A stretch of DNA of 64,000 nucleotides from an uncultured Mediterraneibacter sp. (GCF_944377805.1 NZ_CALWFZ010000004.1:81161-145160), one strand, 5' to 3'; counted from the stretch's first letter, positions 34,968 through 45,029 are shown. Notes: generated from the letters alone by a model not told the origin. Made by a program: numbers and translations.

Positions 34968-35954
34968 TCAATATGTGATCTTTGTATCCTGGCATATCTT
35001 CTCAAAAAGCTCAGGCATATCTGCCGTCAGAGTCTTCCCGGACAACTCAGAGAGCGCGCCGGTACATTCAGGAAAGCAGAGCCTGTACGCATGAAGAAAC
35101 TGCGAGGAAAGCCCATAATCTCTTCTATACTGCTCATTTATCCGGCGATTCCCGTACTTATAGTCTCCGATGATCGGATGTCCAAGAGATGCCATGTGTG
35201 CCCGGATCTGGTGGGTTTTCCCGGTGATCAGATGCACTTCCACTAAAGTTACATTTCCGTTGGAACTCAAAGGCCTGTACTCTGTTTCGATCCGGGAAGT
35301 TCTTTTAGATGCTTCACAGTGAAGGGATACTTTGTTTGCGCGGGCATCTTTTGTGAGGTACCCACTGATTCTGGACCGTTCTTCTATCCTGCCCGCCACG
35401 AGACACAGATAATATTTCTGAAGTGAGCGCACCTGAAACATCTCGCTGAGCTGCTGAAGGGCGGCAAGTGTTTTGCCTGCTGAGAGGATGCCGCTTGTAT
35501 TCCGGTCCAATCGGTTGCATACAGACGGACGAAAAGTTTTAAGCTCCTCCTGTGTGATCTGTCCGGTATTGAGCAGATAGTCTGTCAGATATTCCACTGC
35601 TGACATATCATCTTTTGCGGCCTTCTGCGACAGCATACCGACAGGCTTGTTTATAAAAATTGTATGCTCATCCTCGTATATTATGTCAAGCCGGACGTTC
35701 TTGGTTCGGTTCGGAGAGGGCGCCGCTTGAAGGCCGGAGAACTTTTCAATCGTATCGTCGGAGAGAAAAAAGCGTACAATATCTCCTTCTGACAGCTTTT
35801 CACCACCGGAGGCTTTTCTGCCGTTCAAAGTGATATTTTTTTTCCGCATCATCTTATAGAGAAAACTTCTGGGAGCCAGGTTCAGATATTTCCCGAGAAA
35901 TTTATCCAGGCGCTGTCCTGCTTCATTGGAGCGGATATTCAGTTCCTTCATCAT
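34968..35954 (-). CDS. RluA-family pseudouridine synthase with S4 domain (RluC-like)
   Basis: An RNA pseudouridine synthase of 328 residues. The S4 domain spans about 10-70 (RLDKFLGKYLNLAPRSFLYKMM), and the catalytic domain has the active aspartate in CNRLDRNTSGI and THQIRAHMASLGHPIIGD near the C-terminus. The S4 plus Asn-Arg-Leu-Asp form is like RluC, which modifies 23S rRNA, but the target is not certain. recU starts seven bases after its stop. Confidence 0.88.
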   Translation of the reverse strand: MMKELNIRSNEAGQRLDKFLGKYLNLAPRSFLYKMMRKKNITLNGRKASGGEKLSEGDIVRFFLSDDTIEKFSGLQAAPSPNRTKNVRLDIIYEDEHTIFINKPVGMLSQKAAKDDMSAVEYLTDYLLNTGQITQEELKTFRPSVCNRLDRNTSGILSAGKTLAALQQLSEMFQVRSLQKYYLCLVAGRIEERSRISGYLTKDARANKVSLHCEASKRTSRIETEYRPLSSNGNVTLVEVHLITGKTHQIRAHMASLGHPIIGDYKYGNRRINEQYRRDYGLSSQFLHAYRLCFPECTGALSELSGKTLTADMPELFEKICQDTKITY

Positions 35955-35977
35955 GTTACTCCTCTTCTTTTACATGG

Positions 35978-36745
35978 TCATCCCTTGAACAGTTCCTCCA
36001 CTCTGATAATGAGACGGTGAGGAAGAAGCTTTGTTCCGAGATATGCCGTCTTCATGGCTGCGCCGTAAACGGACAGTCCTCTCCGGCGACGGCTGTCAGT
36101 CAGTGCCCTTTTCACAACCCGGGATGGTTTTGCGAGAGTCAGTTTTTTCAAAGGGCCTCTGAGAGATCCGCTTATCTCGAAGAACTCTGTGTCCACAGGC
36201 CCGGGGCATACTGCGGTCACAATAATGCCAAGAGGCTTCAGTTCTGCGCGAAGGGATCTTGAGAGGCTCAATACATAGGCTTTTGTGGCGGCATACACGG
36301 CAAAGAACGGCTGCGGGCAGAAAGCAGCTGCCGAGGCAATATTGAGTATTCGTCCGCCCCTGCTCATATATGGAATCGTAAGCTGGAGCATTCGGGTAAG
36401 AGAACGGCAGTTCAGATCCGCCATATCAGTCTGAATCCGTTTCCCGGACGCGGCAATATCAAGAAATGTGCCGGATTTTCCGAACCCGGCGGCATTGACG
36501 AGCATCCGGACGTCGGGCGAGAACTTTTTCAGCGCATCGTCATAATCACGGTAGATCTGCTTTTTCAGCAGATCACCGGAGAAGATCCGAAGAGAAAGCA
36601 TTGTCTCTTGATCAAGTTTTTCTAATCGGTCTTTCCTTCTGGCTATCACCCAGATCTCGTCCAGGTCTTTATAAAAATGTTCTATCTGGCGGACAAACTC
36701 TCTTCCGATTCCGGAGGAAGCGCCCGTTACAACAGCAATTTTCAT
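35978..36745 (-). CDS. Short-chain dehydrogenase/reductase
   Basis: A 255-residue classical SDR. The cofactor loop TGASSGIGREF is at the N-terminus, NAAGFGKSG is near 87, the catalytic serine is in NIASAAAF and the tyrosine-lysine pair in YAATKAY. An arginine near position 37 (IARRKDRLEKL) favours NADP. The substrate is unknown. It lies between ygiQ and the RluA-type gene with no pathway context. Confidence 0.88.
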   Translation of the reverse strand: MKIAVVTGASSGIGREFVRQIEHFYKDLDEIWVIARRKDRLEKLDQETMLSLRIFSGDLLKKQIYRDYDDALKKFSPDVRMLVNAAGFGKSGTFLDIAASGKRIQTDMADLNCRSLTRMLQLTIPYMSRGGRILNIASAAAFCPQPFFAVYAATKAYVLSLSRSLRAELKPLGIIVTAVCPGPVDTEFFEISGSLRGPLKKLTLAKPSRVVKRALTDSRRRRGLSVYGAAMKTAYLGTKLLPHRLIIRVEELFKG

Positions 36746-36754
36746 TGTGGAACC

Positions 36755-38674
36755 TCACTTCTTTTTGTGAATATTACGAATTGTTTTACGCTTTTGCGGT
36801 TTTCTTCTATCAGCCTGCCTCTTCCCGTCAGCTCTGGTACCGTGTGCGCGATTGCGCATTTTACTATGATGCGATTCTCCTTTCGGGCGAATCAGGCAGT
36901 TAGGGCCATACCCTACAAGATCCATACGTCCGGTCCGTCTCAGCGCTTCATAAACAAGATCATAGAGTTTGGGATTGCGGTACTGAATCAGCGCTCTCTG
37001 CATTGCTTTTTCGTGAGGACTCTTCGGCACATATACGGGCCGCATATTGCGGGGATCAAGTCCTGTATAATACATGCATGTAGACAAAGTAGACGGTGTA
37101 GGATAGAAATCCTGTACCTGTTCCGGCATATATCCCAGATCCCGGCAGAACAGGGCAAGTTCTACCGCCTCCCTGAGTGTGGATCCAGGATGGGAGGACA
37201 TAAGATAAGGAATAAGGTACTGTTTTTTCCCAAGCGCTTCGTTCATTTTTTTAAACTGTTCCGCAAATTGCCCATAAACTCTGTGTTCCGGCTTTCCCAT
37301 CAGTTTCAGGACAGGTGACGCCACATGTTCAGGCGCTACCTTCAGCTGGCCGCTGACATGATATTCGCATAATTCTCTTAGGAAATCTTTCCTTGTGTCA
37401 GCCAGAAGATAGTCAAACCGGATTCCTGACCGGATAAACACTTTCTTGACTCCGGGTATTTCCCGCAGCTTTTTTAAAAGAGACACATAATCGCTGTGGT
37501 CTGCGTCCAGATTGGGGCAGGGTTTGGGAAAAAGACACTGACGCTTTTGGCATACACCGGTTTTCAGCTGCTTTTCGCAGGAAGCATGCCTGAAATTTGC
37601 GGTGGGGCCTCCTACGTCATGGATGTATCCTTTGAAATCTTTTTCGTTTGTCATTGCCTGAGCTTCTCTTAAGAGAGAATCATGGCTTCTCACCTGCACA
37701 ATGCGTCCCTGGTGAAAGGTCAGGGCACAGAAACTGCATCCGCCGAAACACCCTCTGTTGCTGATCAGGCTGAATCGGATCTCCGAAACAGCGGGGATTC
37801 CTCCTTTTGCCTCATATGATGGATGATAAGTCCTCTGGTATGGAAGATCATAAATATCGTTCATCTCCTGTGTGCTCAATGGCTTTGACGGAGGATTCTG
37901 TACGACAAAGAGATGATCCGAGTATGGTTCTGCCAGCCGTCTGCCATTAAATGCGTCAGTGTTCAGATATTGTGTATAAAAGCTTTCCGCATAATTTCTC
38001 TTATCAGAGAGAAGCTCTTCGTATGAAGGAAGAAAATCCGCGTCATAGATCCGCTTTCTGTCTTTTACTTTAACGACAGTACCGTCGATATATGTCAGTT
38101 CCTCTATGGGAATACCTGAGGCAAGTCCGTCGGCAATCTCAATAATCGACCGCTCTCCCATTCCATAGGAGATCATGTCAGCTCCGGAGTCAAGCAGGAT
38201 GGATCGTTTCAGTCGGTCCGACCAGTAGTCATAATGAGCAAGTCTGCGCAGACTCGCCTCGATGCCGCCGAGGATGACGGGGGTCTTTTTATAAGTCTGG
38301 CGAATCAGATTGCCATAGACAATACAGGCGTAATCCGGCCTTAAGCCCATTACGCCCCCGGGAGTATAGGCGTCGGTTTTTCGTCTCTTTCGGGATACGC
38401 TGTAGTGGTTGACCATCGAATCCATATTGCCGGCAGTGACGAGAAATCCCAGTCGGGGTTCTCCAAATACGCAGATACTGTTTTTATCTTTCCAGTCTGG
38501 CTGAGGGATGATTCCCACCCGGTATCCGTGGGCTTCCAGAAGGCGGCTGATGATCGCGTGTCCGAAAGATGGATGATCGACGTAAGCGTCGCCGGTTACA
38601 TAGACGAAATCTACCTCAGTCCAGCCTCTGTTTTCCATGTCCTGTCGGCTGATTGGCAAAAAATTTCCGTTCAT
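36755..38674 (-). CDS. YgiQ family radical SAM protein
   Basis: A 639-residue radical SAM enzyme of unknown substrate, conserved in many bacteria. The family N-terminal domain starts FLPISRQDMENRGW, and the cluster motif CxxxCxxC lies in RGCFGGCSFCALTFHQG near residue 310. Further cysteines near 385-400 (CEKQLKTGVCQKRQCLFPKPC) may bind metal. The C-terminus is lysine- and arginine-rich (about the last 30 residues). The start overlaps the end of the HAD gene by four bases. Confidence 0.92.
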   Translation of the reverse strand: MNGNFLPISRQDMENRGWTEVDFVYVTGDAYVDHPSFGHAIISRLLEAHGYRVGIIPQPDWKDKNSICVFGEPRLGFLVTAGNMDSMVNHYSVSRKRRKTDAYTPGGVMGLRPDYACIVYGNLIRQTYKKTPVILGGIEASLRRLAHYDYWSDRLKRSILLDSGADMISYGMGERSIIEIADGLASGIPIEELTYIDGTVVKVKDRKRIYDADFLPSYEELLSDKRNYAESFYTQYLNTDAFNGRRLAEPYSDHLFVVQNPPSKPLSTQEMNDIYDLPYQRTYHPSYEAKGGIPAVSEIRFSLISNRGCFGGCSFCALTFHQGRIVQVRSHDSLLREAQAMTNEKDFKGYIHDVGGPTANFRHASCEKQLKTGVCQKRQCLFPKPCPNLDADHSDYVSLLKKLREIPGVKKVFIRSGIRFDYLLADTRKDFLRELCEYHVSGQLKVAPEHVASPVLKLMGKPEHRVYGQFAEQFKKMNEALGKKQYLIPYLMSSHPGSTLREAVELALFCRDLGYMPEQVQDFYPTPSTLSTCMYYTGLDPRNMRPVYVPKSPHEKAMQRALIQYRNPKLYDLVYEALRRTGRMDLVGYGPNCLIRPKGESHHSKMRNRAHGTRADGKRQADRRKPQKRKTIRNIHKKK

Positions 38675-39354
38675 TTACGTTTACTCCCACATTTGAGATA
38701 AGTACGGTTTTTAATATCGTAATAGTCATGAATATAGTAGTCTGCCAGACTCATTTTCTCCTGCTCGTCTGGTCTGGAGAACTCATCATCTACTGCGCAC
38801 ACTTCCATTCCCGCGTTTTTTCCGGCGCGGATTCCGTTTGGCACATCCTCAAATACAAGACACTTCTCAGGAGCGACATGCAGATCTTCTGCCACTTTCA
38901 GATACACGTCAGGAGCCGGCTTTCCGGCCGAGACTTCGCAGGAAGTGCGTACAGACTGAAAGTACCCGGCAAGGCCACGGGCATTTAAGGCTGCTTCGGC
39001 GATCTCGCGGTCATTGCTTGTGGCGATTCCCAGAAGAATTCCCCTTTGGTTCATAGTTTTTAAAAAATCAAGAGCTCCGGGCTTTGGAAATACTTTCTCC
39101 CTGTAGAGCTGTATTGTCATATCCCGCCATTCTCTCATCACCTGTTCCACTGTCCTGTTCAGTGATGGAAATGTATCGACAAAATACTGGGCCGTCTCTG
39201 TATAGCTGCTGCCCTCAATATCCTTGTGAAAGGTATCCGGCTGTACCAGATGGTACTTCTCCATATAGATCCGGTCCACTTCCGGCCAGATCCACATCGA
39301 ATCTACCAGAGAACCATCCATATCAAATATTACTGCTTTTTTTCCTGTGAGCAT
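38671..39354 (-). CDS. HAD-superfamily phosphatase, beta-phosphoglucomutase-like
   Basis: A 227-residue HAD hydrolase with the nucleophile aspartate in FDMDGSLVDS, ATSNDRE for motif II and the C-terminal metal region VFEDVPNGIRAGKNAGM. A cap domain lies at about 16-85. Substrates of this subfamily are sugar phosphates or related compounds; none can be assigned here. Its start lies within the end of the rsuA-like gene with AGAGG ten bases upstream. Confidence 0.87.
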   Translation of the reverse strand: MLTGKKAVIFDMDGSLVDSMWIWPEVDRIYMEKYHLVQPDTFHKDIEGSSYTETAQYFVDTFPSLNRTVEQVMREWRDMTIQLYREKVFPKPGALDFLKTMNQRGILLGIATSNDREIAEAALNARGLAGYFQSVRTSCEVSAGKPAPDVYLKVAEDLHVAPEKCLVFEDVPNGIRAGKNAGMEVCAVDDEFSRPDEQEKMSLADYYIHDYYDIKNRTYLKCGSKRK

Positions 39355-40055
39355 AATCTGTTTACCTCTTCTTCCGTAAGATTCCGGTACTCGCCGGGTT
39401 TCAAACTCTCGTCAAGTATAAGGGTGCCCATCTGAAGTCTCTTCAGATAGATCACATCTTTCCCCACGGACTGAAACATCCGTTTGACCTGATGAAATCT
39501 TCCCTCACGAATCGTCAGTATCACCTCTGATATTTCACCGGAGGTCTTAATCTGAAGATCAGCGGGAAGTGTGGGATTTTTATCTCCGATGTCTGCTCCC
39601 TCTCTAAAATATGCTGCGTCTGCCTCTGTCACACAGCCTCTGACCCTGACAAAATAGACTTTATCTACATGGCGCTTTGGTGAGAGAAGGCGGTGAGCCG
39701 TCTCACCGTCGTTTGTGATCAGCAGAAGACCTTCGGTATCTTTGTCAAGCCTTCCTGCCGGAAAAAGATCAGAGCGTCTCTCTTCCCGAATCAGATCGAG
39801 GACAGTCTTTTCCCTGCTGTCACGCGTGGCGGACACAACGCCCGCAGGTTTATTCATCATATAATATTCGTATCGCTTGTAAGCGACAGGCTTTCCCTGA
39901 CAGATAACGCGGTCAGATGCGGTATTGACCTTCATCTCCGGAGAGCCGGCTATACAGTCATTGACGGTGACATTCCCGTTTCGGATCTCCTTTTTTACCT
40001 GGCTTCTCGTGCCCACGCCCATATCCGCAAGGTATTTATCTAAACGAACTCTCAT
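39330..40055 (-). CDS. RsuA/RluB-family pseudouridine synthase
   Basis: A small-subunit/RluB-type rRNA pseudouridine synthase, 241 residues from the ATG at 40055, which overlaps the upstream stop as ATGA. The S4 domain is at about 1-60 (RLDKYLADMGVGTRSQVKK) and the catalytic aspartate in FPAGRLDKDTEGLLLITND, with EGRFHQVKRMF toward the end. Closest functional guess is 16S or 23S rRNA modification; RsuA and RluB cannot be separated by eye. It overlaps the HAD gene by 25 bases. Confidence 0.9.
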   Translation of the reverse strand: MRVRLDKYLADMGVGTRSQVKKEIRNGNVTVNDCIAGSPEMKVNTASDRVICQGKPVAYKRYEYYMMNKPAGVVSATRDSREKTVLDLIREERRSDLFPAGRLDKDTEGLLLITNDGETAHRLLSPKRHVDKVYFVRVRGCVTEADAAYFREGADIGDKNPTLPADLQIKTSGEISEVILTIREGRFHQVKRMFQSVGKDVIYLKRLQMGTLILDESLKPGEYRNLTEEEVNRLCSQEKKQ

Positions 40056-41455
40056 ACAGACATCCACCGCCATCCCGGAAGATACTTGTTTTTCAGAGTC
40101 TGACCAGAGAGTTTCCCAAATCCAAGCGGGTATCCGTCAACACAGACAAGATACCAGCCTTTTTCCCCGCAGGATACGAGATCCTCCAGATTAAGGGTCT
40201 CTCCTTTCAGATATTTGATGACCCTTTCATCGGATACGCTAAGATCAATGATATATGAATATTCCTCTTTTTTCAGATTCATGGCCAGCGCCTGGCTTGG
40301 CTCAAACCGTTTCTTTTTAAGTTCTCCGAGAAAAAGACCGGTTCTCAGAAAACGGACGCCGTCTAACGCCGGGAGACTTTCCGGCATATAATACACTTTT
40401 TCCTTTCGTATCAGGATTCGGGAATCGTCAAATTCCCGGTGTATCTGTTTCAAAAATCCGGTCAGCTCCTCCGGGAGTTTTCCTGCCGCGCGTTTTCTGT
40501 TTCCTGAACCGTCTGTCAGATTCTGAGTCGTGTTCTTAGAGCCATTTCCTTTACGGAGAAGAGCCAGAAAATGCCCTTCTCCTTTCATGCGATGAGGGAA
40601 GATACGCACAGTATTTTTAAGCCTCTCATCTTTTGATTCCGTGACCTCTGGAATGCCTTCCGAAAACCCTTCATATTCTTCCATACGGCATACGTCAAAC
40701 TCCGGATATTTGTTTAGAAGGTATTCTACGGTCTGCTCGTTTTCTTCCGGCGAAAATGTGCATGTGGAGTAAAGGAGCAGTCCTCCGGGTTTTAACATCT
40801 GGGCTGCCTGTGTAATAATGCTTTTCTGAATCTTTGAAAAATAGTCCGGCCCGTGCTCCTCCCATGCCCGGATCATCTTTCTGTCTTTTCGGAACATACC
40901 CTCGCCCGAACAGGGCGCGTCGATCAGAATTTTGTCAAAATATTCCCGGAAACAGGGAATCAGTTTCCCGGGTTCCTCGCTGAGAACAAGAATATTTCCG
41001 ATACCAAGAAGTTCCAGGTTTTTAAGAAGTCCCTTTGCTCTGGAACTACTCAGGTCATTGGCTGCAAGCACGCCTACTCCTTTCAGTCTGGCCCCCAGTT
41101 CAGTAGCTTTTCCGCCCGGGGCGGCGCATACATCCAGAACCCGGTCTCCGGGTTCAATCAGGAGACGGTCAGCCGGGGTCATCGCGCTTGGTTCCTGAAG
41201 ATAATACAGGCCGGCAAAATAGTAAGGGTGCCGGGCGGGATGAACCCGCTCCCCGTCATAATAAAAGCCGTTGCTGATCCAGGGAATCGGTTCCAGAGGC
41301 CACGGCGCGATCTTAAGAAAATCTTCTGTGGAAATCTTGGCTGTATTAACCCGCAGTCCGTAATGACGCGGTTCTTCAAAACAGTTCAGGTAATTCTCAT
41401 ATTCGGCGCCAAGCAGGCCCTTCATCTTTATCTCAAATGCTTCAGGCAGATTCAT
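40052..41455 (-). CDS. RsmF-like rRNA (cytosine-5-) methyltransferase
   Basis: An S-adenosylmethionine-dependent RNA m5C methyltransferase of the NSUN/RsmF family, 467 residues. The cofactor motif is VCAAPGGKATELGARL, and the two active cysteines are in DAPCSGEGMF and STCTFSPEENE. A C-terminal PUA-like RsmF region (from about 330) follows. The strong ribosome binding site GGAGGA precedes the ATG. An AT-rich gap with a possible TATACT box separates it from the M23 peptidase gene. Confidence 0.92.
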   Translation of the reverse strand: MNLPEAFEIKMKGLLGAEYENYLNCFEEPRHYGLRVNTAKISTEDFLKIAPWPLEPIPWISNGFYYDGERVHPARHPYYFAGLYYLQEPSAMTPADRLLIEPGDRVLDVCAAPGGKATELGARLKGVGVLAANDLSSSRAKGLLKNLELLGIGNILVLSEEPGKLIPCFREYFDKILIDAPCSGEGMFRKDRKMIRAWEEHGPDYFSKIQKSIITQAAQMLKPGGLLLYSTCTFSPEENEQTVEYLLNKYPEFDVCRMEEYEGFSEGIPEVTESKDERLKNTVRIFPHRMKGEGHFLALLRKGNGSKNTTQNLTDGSGNRKRAAGKLPEELTGFLKQIHREFDDSRILIRKEKVYYMPESLPALDGVRFLRTGLFLGELKKKRFEPSQALAMNLKKEEYSYIIDLSVSDERVIKYLKGETLNLEDLVSCGEKGWYLVCVDGYPLGFGKLSGQTLKNKYLPGWRWMSV

Positions 41456-41523
41456 CTTTTTTCCTCCATAGTGGATAGTATAACATGTTTTTAAAAAGCA
41501 TGAAAGTCCCTGTGTCTGATCTT

Positions 41524-42363
41524 CTACTGTGACTTGTATTTCAGCCGCCGGTCTTCCACATATTTCAAGGCGGGATACGGATTGACGCTGATTTCCCCAT
41601 CTCCGTGGAAAATATAGATGCCCAGATGCAGATGTACAGGGAACTTCCCCGTTGTCCCTTCGGTTTTACTGTACCCGGTATCTCCCATAAAACCAAGCAG
41701 ATCTCCGGCTTTTACTTCATCTCCGATTTCGAGATCCGCATAGGAATCCAGGTGAGCGTAATAAAAATATGCGCCGTGAGGCGCACGGATGCCGATCCGA
41801 TAACCGCCCAGTTCCAGCCATCCTTTATTTTGCACTACCCCGTCTGTCATGCTGACTATCGGCAGAACTCCTCTCTCATTGCGGGAGGGCATGATGTCTG
41901 TTCCCTCATGTCCTCTCTCGCCCTGATAAGAGCGTTCGTACATCCAGGAGTCCTCAAAAGATACCTTCATCCCGCTCTCCCCGGAGGGTTCGGCGACCGG
42001 AAAATAAGTGAGGTCATCCCAGACTGCCTGGCACGCGGACAGATATTCTCCCCATCCTTCTGACCTCTCCCAGCGTTTTCTATACTCTACGATATGATCC
42101 GGCGATAAAGGCTCCGACGTATGTCCGAAACGGTTTTCCAGCCAGTATACGGCCAGATATTCCCCGGGATTTTCTATTGTGCTTATCGTTTCGGCAAGCG
42201 CACTATTTACGGGCTGGCTGCGAAAGGCAGAAGATTCAGTAATGCCGGTATACAGTCTGCCGGATTCGCTTATATACCGGAGCCTGGGAAGCCAGAGCGT
42301 CGTCGCAAATATGAGAAGAAATAACAGAATACAGGAGCGGAAGATACGTTTCAAGCGCAACAC
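41524..42363 (-). CDS. M23-family metallopeptidase, membrane-anchored
   Basis: A 279-residue LytM/M23 endopeptidase or related peptidoglycan-binding protein. A membrane segment lies near the N-terminus (about 8-25). Zinc ligands are visible as GHEGTDIMPS and HLHLG, and YYAHLDSY carries the usual third histidine. So the catalytic residues seem intact. The role in wall turnover or sporulation cannot be decided. It is divergent from ylbJ across a short region containing an AATGATCATT palindrome. Confidence 0.87.
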   Translation of the reverse strand: MLRLKRIFRSCILLFLLIFATTLWLPRLRYISESGRLYTGITESSAFRSQPVNSALAETISTIENPGEYLAVYWLENRFGHTSEPLSPDHIVEYRKRWERSEGWGEYLSACQAVWDDLTYFPVAEPSGESGMKVSFEDSWMYERSYQGERGHEGTDIMPSRNERGVLPIVSMTDGVVQNKGWLELGGYRIGIRAPHGAYFYYAHLDSYADLEIGDEVKAGDLLGFMGDTGYSKTEGTTGKFPVHLHLGIYIFHGDGEISVNPYPALKYVEDRRLKYKSQ

Positions 42364-42456
42364 CTTTTTCTTTTACTATATGTTCTCCTCATAAAGATCA
42401 TTCGGATGTCATATATCTGAAATGATCATTGTTGTTCAGAGCAGGAGGCCGTATAC

Positions 42457-43398
42457 ATGAGACGGATTTCACCGGGAATTATAGTTGTATTTGTGTTTCT
42501 CGCAATGCTTTTCTCTCCGCAGGAAGTATTTAACGGTGCGTCTGAGGGCCTTCTACTCTGGTTTCAGATCATTATTCCCACCCTCTTTCCTTTTATGCTC
42601 GTTTCCAATCTGATGCTTGCGTCCGGAGGCCTTTCTATTGTCGCCAGACTCTCAGGCGGTATATCGCGCGCAATATTCGGAACGTCCGAAAATGGAAGTT
42701 TCGCGGTTCTGGCAGGTTTTCTCTGCGGGTATCCGATGGGAGCAAAAGTATCGGCGGATCTGCTGCGGGCAAATAAAATCACAGAGCAGGAGGCAGGGTA
42801 TCTTCTTTCTTTTTGCAATAATACCAGTCCTGTTTTTATCATCAATTATATCGTATGGAAAAGCCTCGGGAAAGAGGAGCTTCTTGCTCCCACACTGATC
42901 ATTCTCTTTATAGTTCCGATGCTGCTGAGCTTAGTATTTCGCAGGTATTATCTGAAAGGGAAGAAATTCTTTGAAAATGTTGATTTACAGGAAATGCCCG
43001 GAAGAAAGTTTAATTTAGGCCTTGTAGATGAATGTATGATGAACAGTTTTGAATCAATTGTCAAAGTGGGCGGTTATATTATTCTGTTTTCTATTCTCAT
43101 ATCACTTCTGAACGGAATCCTGAGCCGGAATTGTCCTGTGTTTCTGCTTCCCGCGATATTGGAGATCACCAATGGGATCAGAATGATTGCGGAGAATATT
43201 CAAAATATAACAGTCTCTTATCCGCTTATACTCGGCATCACTACCTTTGGAGGATTGTGTGCCGCTGCTCAGACGAGCTGCATGCTTGAGGGAACCGGGA
43301 TTAAAATGTTGCCCTACCTCATAGAAAAACTGGCTGCCGCTCTGGCAGCCAGTCTGATTGGCTATCTGTATATTTATACCGTTACCTGTACAGTCTGA
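42457..43398 (+). CDS. YlbJ-like sporulation membrane protein
   Basis: A 313-residue integral membrane protein with about seven to eight hydrophobic segments and the nucleoside-recognition gate-like repeats FGTSENGSFAVLAGFLCGYPMGAK and FGGLCAAAQTSC. YlbJ of Bacillus is needed for spore cortex formation and is encoded near coaD and rsmD, which are also the neighbours here. It is shorter than Bacillus YlbJ (about 400). The ribosome binding site is AGGAGG. A 9-base hairpin (43330-43352) lies in the 3' coding part. Confidence 0.82.
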   Translation: MRRISPGIIVVFVFLAMLFSPQEVFNGASEGLLLWFQIIIPTLFPFMLVSNLMLASGGLSIVARLSGGISRAIFGTSENGSFAVLAGFLCGYPMGAKVSADLLRANKITEQEAGYLLSFCNNTSPVFIINYIVWKSLGKEELLAPTLIILFIVPMLLSLVFRRYYLKGKKFFENVDLQEMPGRKFNLGLVDECMMNSFESIVKVGGYIILFSILISLLNGILSRNCPVFLLPAILEITNGIRMIAENIQNITVSYPLILGITTFGGLCAAAQTSCMLEGTGIKMLPYLIEKLAAALAASLIGYLYIYTVTCTV

Positions 43399-43408
43399 AG
43401 AGATGAAA

Positions 43409-43972
43409 TTACTGCTGTGGTTCTTCGTCCTCCGGAATCACAAGTTCGGAACGGTTGGAACGGACAGTATCATAGCACTCCTGAAGAGAATTGATCAGAC
43501 CGTCATACTTTGTCGTATAACTGTCGAGTGTGTGTCCGATGATGCTTTCGGCATTCGCAAGCAGATCGTCGGTATACTGAATTGCTCCGATGCGGATGGC
43601 ATTTGCGTCGGAAGTCGCATTGTCTATGATTTCCTGTGCCTGCGCAGTCGCCTGTGTGACGATCTCGTTGGCCTGCGCATACGCCTGCTGCATGATCTCA
43701 TGCTCGCTTACGAGTTCCGTTGTCTGTACCTGCGCCTCCTCGATCATAGCGTCTGCTTTTGCCTTTGCATCCGCAAGGATTGCATCGCGGTTTGCAATGA
43801 TTTTCTGATAACGTTTGATCTCATCCGGAGTTTTCATCCGTAGTTCTTTCAACAGTTCATCAAGATGTTCTTTGTTGACGATGATCTTCGTAGTAGACAG
43901 CGGCTGAAACTTACAATCTCTGTCGATATACTCTTCGATCTCTTCGATAATCTGCTCAATACGGCTGCTCAT
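43409..43972 (-). CDS. Coiled-coil protein of the rsmD-coaD operon
   Basis: A 187-residue protein, alanine-, glutamate- and glutamine-rich, predicted to be a long coiled coil (about 55-165) like subunits H or B of rotary ATPases or DivIVA-type proteins. No membrane segment and no catalytic motif are seen. It overlaps the coaD stop as ATGA and is the third gene of an rsmD-coaD operon. The role is unknown; a cytoskeletal or scaffold function is a guess. Confidence 0.72.
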   Translation of the reverse strand: MSSRIEQIIEEIEEYIDRDCKFQPLSTTKIIVNKEHLDELLKELRMKTPDEIKRYQKIIANRDAILADAKAKADAMIEEAQVQTTELVSEHEIMQQAYAQANEIVTQATAQAQEIIDNATSDANAIRIGAIQYTDDLLANAESIIGHTLDSYTTKYDGLINSLQECYDTVRSNRSELVIPEDEEPQQ

Positions 43973-44466
43973 TTCCTACACTCTCCTTTTGTACTCATCT
44001 TTTTTCTAAGCTCCACAGCTACCACATCCGGCACAAATTGTGATATATCTCCCCCAAATGCGGCGATCTCTTTCACTGTGGTGGAACTCAAATAAGAATA
44101 TTCAATACTTGTAGTCAGAAACATAGTTTCAACATTTGGTTCCAGTTTATGATTGGTCTGCGACATCTGTAACTCATATTCAAAATCAGTGATAGCCCTG
44201 AGGCCTCTGATAACCAGACTGGCATCCATATTTGACGCGAAGTCCACCAGGAGTCCCTCGAAAGGAACGATTCTGACATTATTGAGATCTTTTGTCACTT
44301 CCTCTAACATTTTAACACGTTCTTCTACAGAAAACAACGGGATTTTCGCCTTATTACACAATACTCCTACAATCAGTTCGTCAACGATCTTGCAGGATCT
44401 CAATATAATATCCATATGCCCGTATGTAACAGGGTCAAAACTTCCCGGATAAACTGCTCTTAACAT
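43969..44466 (-). CDS. coaD: Phosphopantetheine adenylyltransferase
   Basis: CoaD makes dephospho-CoA from 4'-phosphopantetheine and ATP. The nucleotidyltransferase motif [14 protein letters not shown] is at the N-terminus and the [14 protein letters not shown] segment near 128-141 is typical. The 165-residue protein overlaps the end of rsmD by seven bases and the following gene by four, so the three are one operon. Confidence 0.97.
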   Translation of the reverse strand: MLRAVYPGSFDPVTYGHMDIILRSCKIVDELIVGVLCNKAKIPLFSVEERVKMLEEVTKDLNNVRIVPFEGLLVDFASNMDASLVIRGLRAITDFEYELQMSQTNHKLEPNVETMFLTTSIEYSYLSSTTVKEIAAFGGDISQFVPDVVAVELRKKMSTKGECRK

Positions 44467-45029
44467 ATTTCTTCCACCCCGGATTTCGCTATAAACATAT
44501 GTTTATTTGTCTTATATATTTTCTCCCTCACAACAGACAGGCCGATTCCATCAACATAGGAAAAATCAGTTTCTTTCGCGGCTTCTGTAATGATAAGGGT
44601 ATTGTCATGCATCAGCTCCGATCCCGCCAGATATTGGAGCACCTTTTTCTCATATCCGCGATGATAGGGCGGATCTATAAAAATAATATCGAATACCTTT
44701 TTCCCTTCCAGCTGATAGAGGGAGTGCATAACATCTCCTGTCATCGTGACCGCCTTTGCGTCCAGCCGGGTGAATTTAAGATTGTCCTTAATGCAGATCA
44801 TGGCCTGGGGATTGTTCTCAACAAATACAGCTTCTTTCGCACCTCTGCTGAGAGCCTCGATGCCGATTCCCCCGCTTCCGGCAAAGAGATCGAGGAAGAG
44901 AGCGTCATAGACGGAAGGCCCGATAATATTAAATAAAGTTTCTTTGATACGATCTGTTGTCGGCCGTGTATCAAGTCCGTCCAGAGTCTTTAACTTAAGA
45001 CTTCTGGCGCTTCCGGCAATCACTCTCAT
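44460..45029 (-). CDS. rsmD: 16S rRNA (guanine-N2) methyltransferase RsmD
   Basis: RsmD methylates G966 of 16S rRNA. The start [29 protein letters not shown], the cofactor site [15 protein letters not shown] and the catalytic FIDPPYHRG are all present. A GTG at 45038 is inside the AGGAGGTG ribosome binding site, so the ATG at 45029 is chosen (189 residues). Confidence 0.96.
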   Translation of the reverse strand: MRVIAGSARSLKLKTLDGLDTRPTTDRIKETLFNIIGPSVYDALFLDLFAGSGGIGIEALSRGAKEAVFVENNPQAMICIKDNLKFTRLDAKAVTMTGDVMHSLYQLEGKKVFDIIFIDPPYHRGYEKKVLQYLAGSELMHDNTLIITEAAKETDFSYVDGIGLSVVREKIYKTNKHMFIAKSGVEEIC

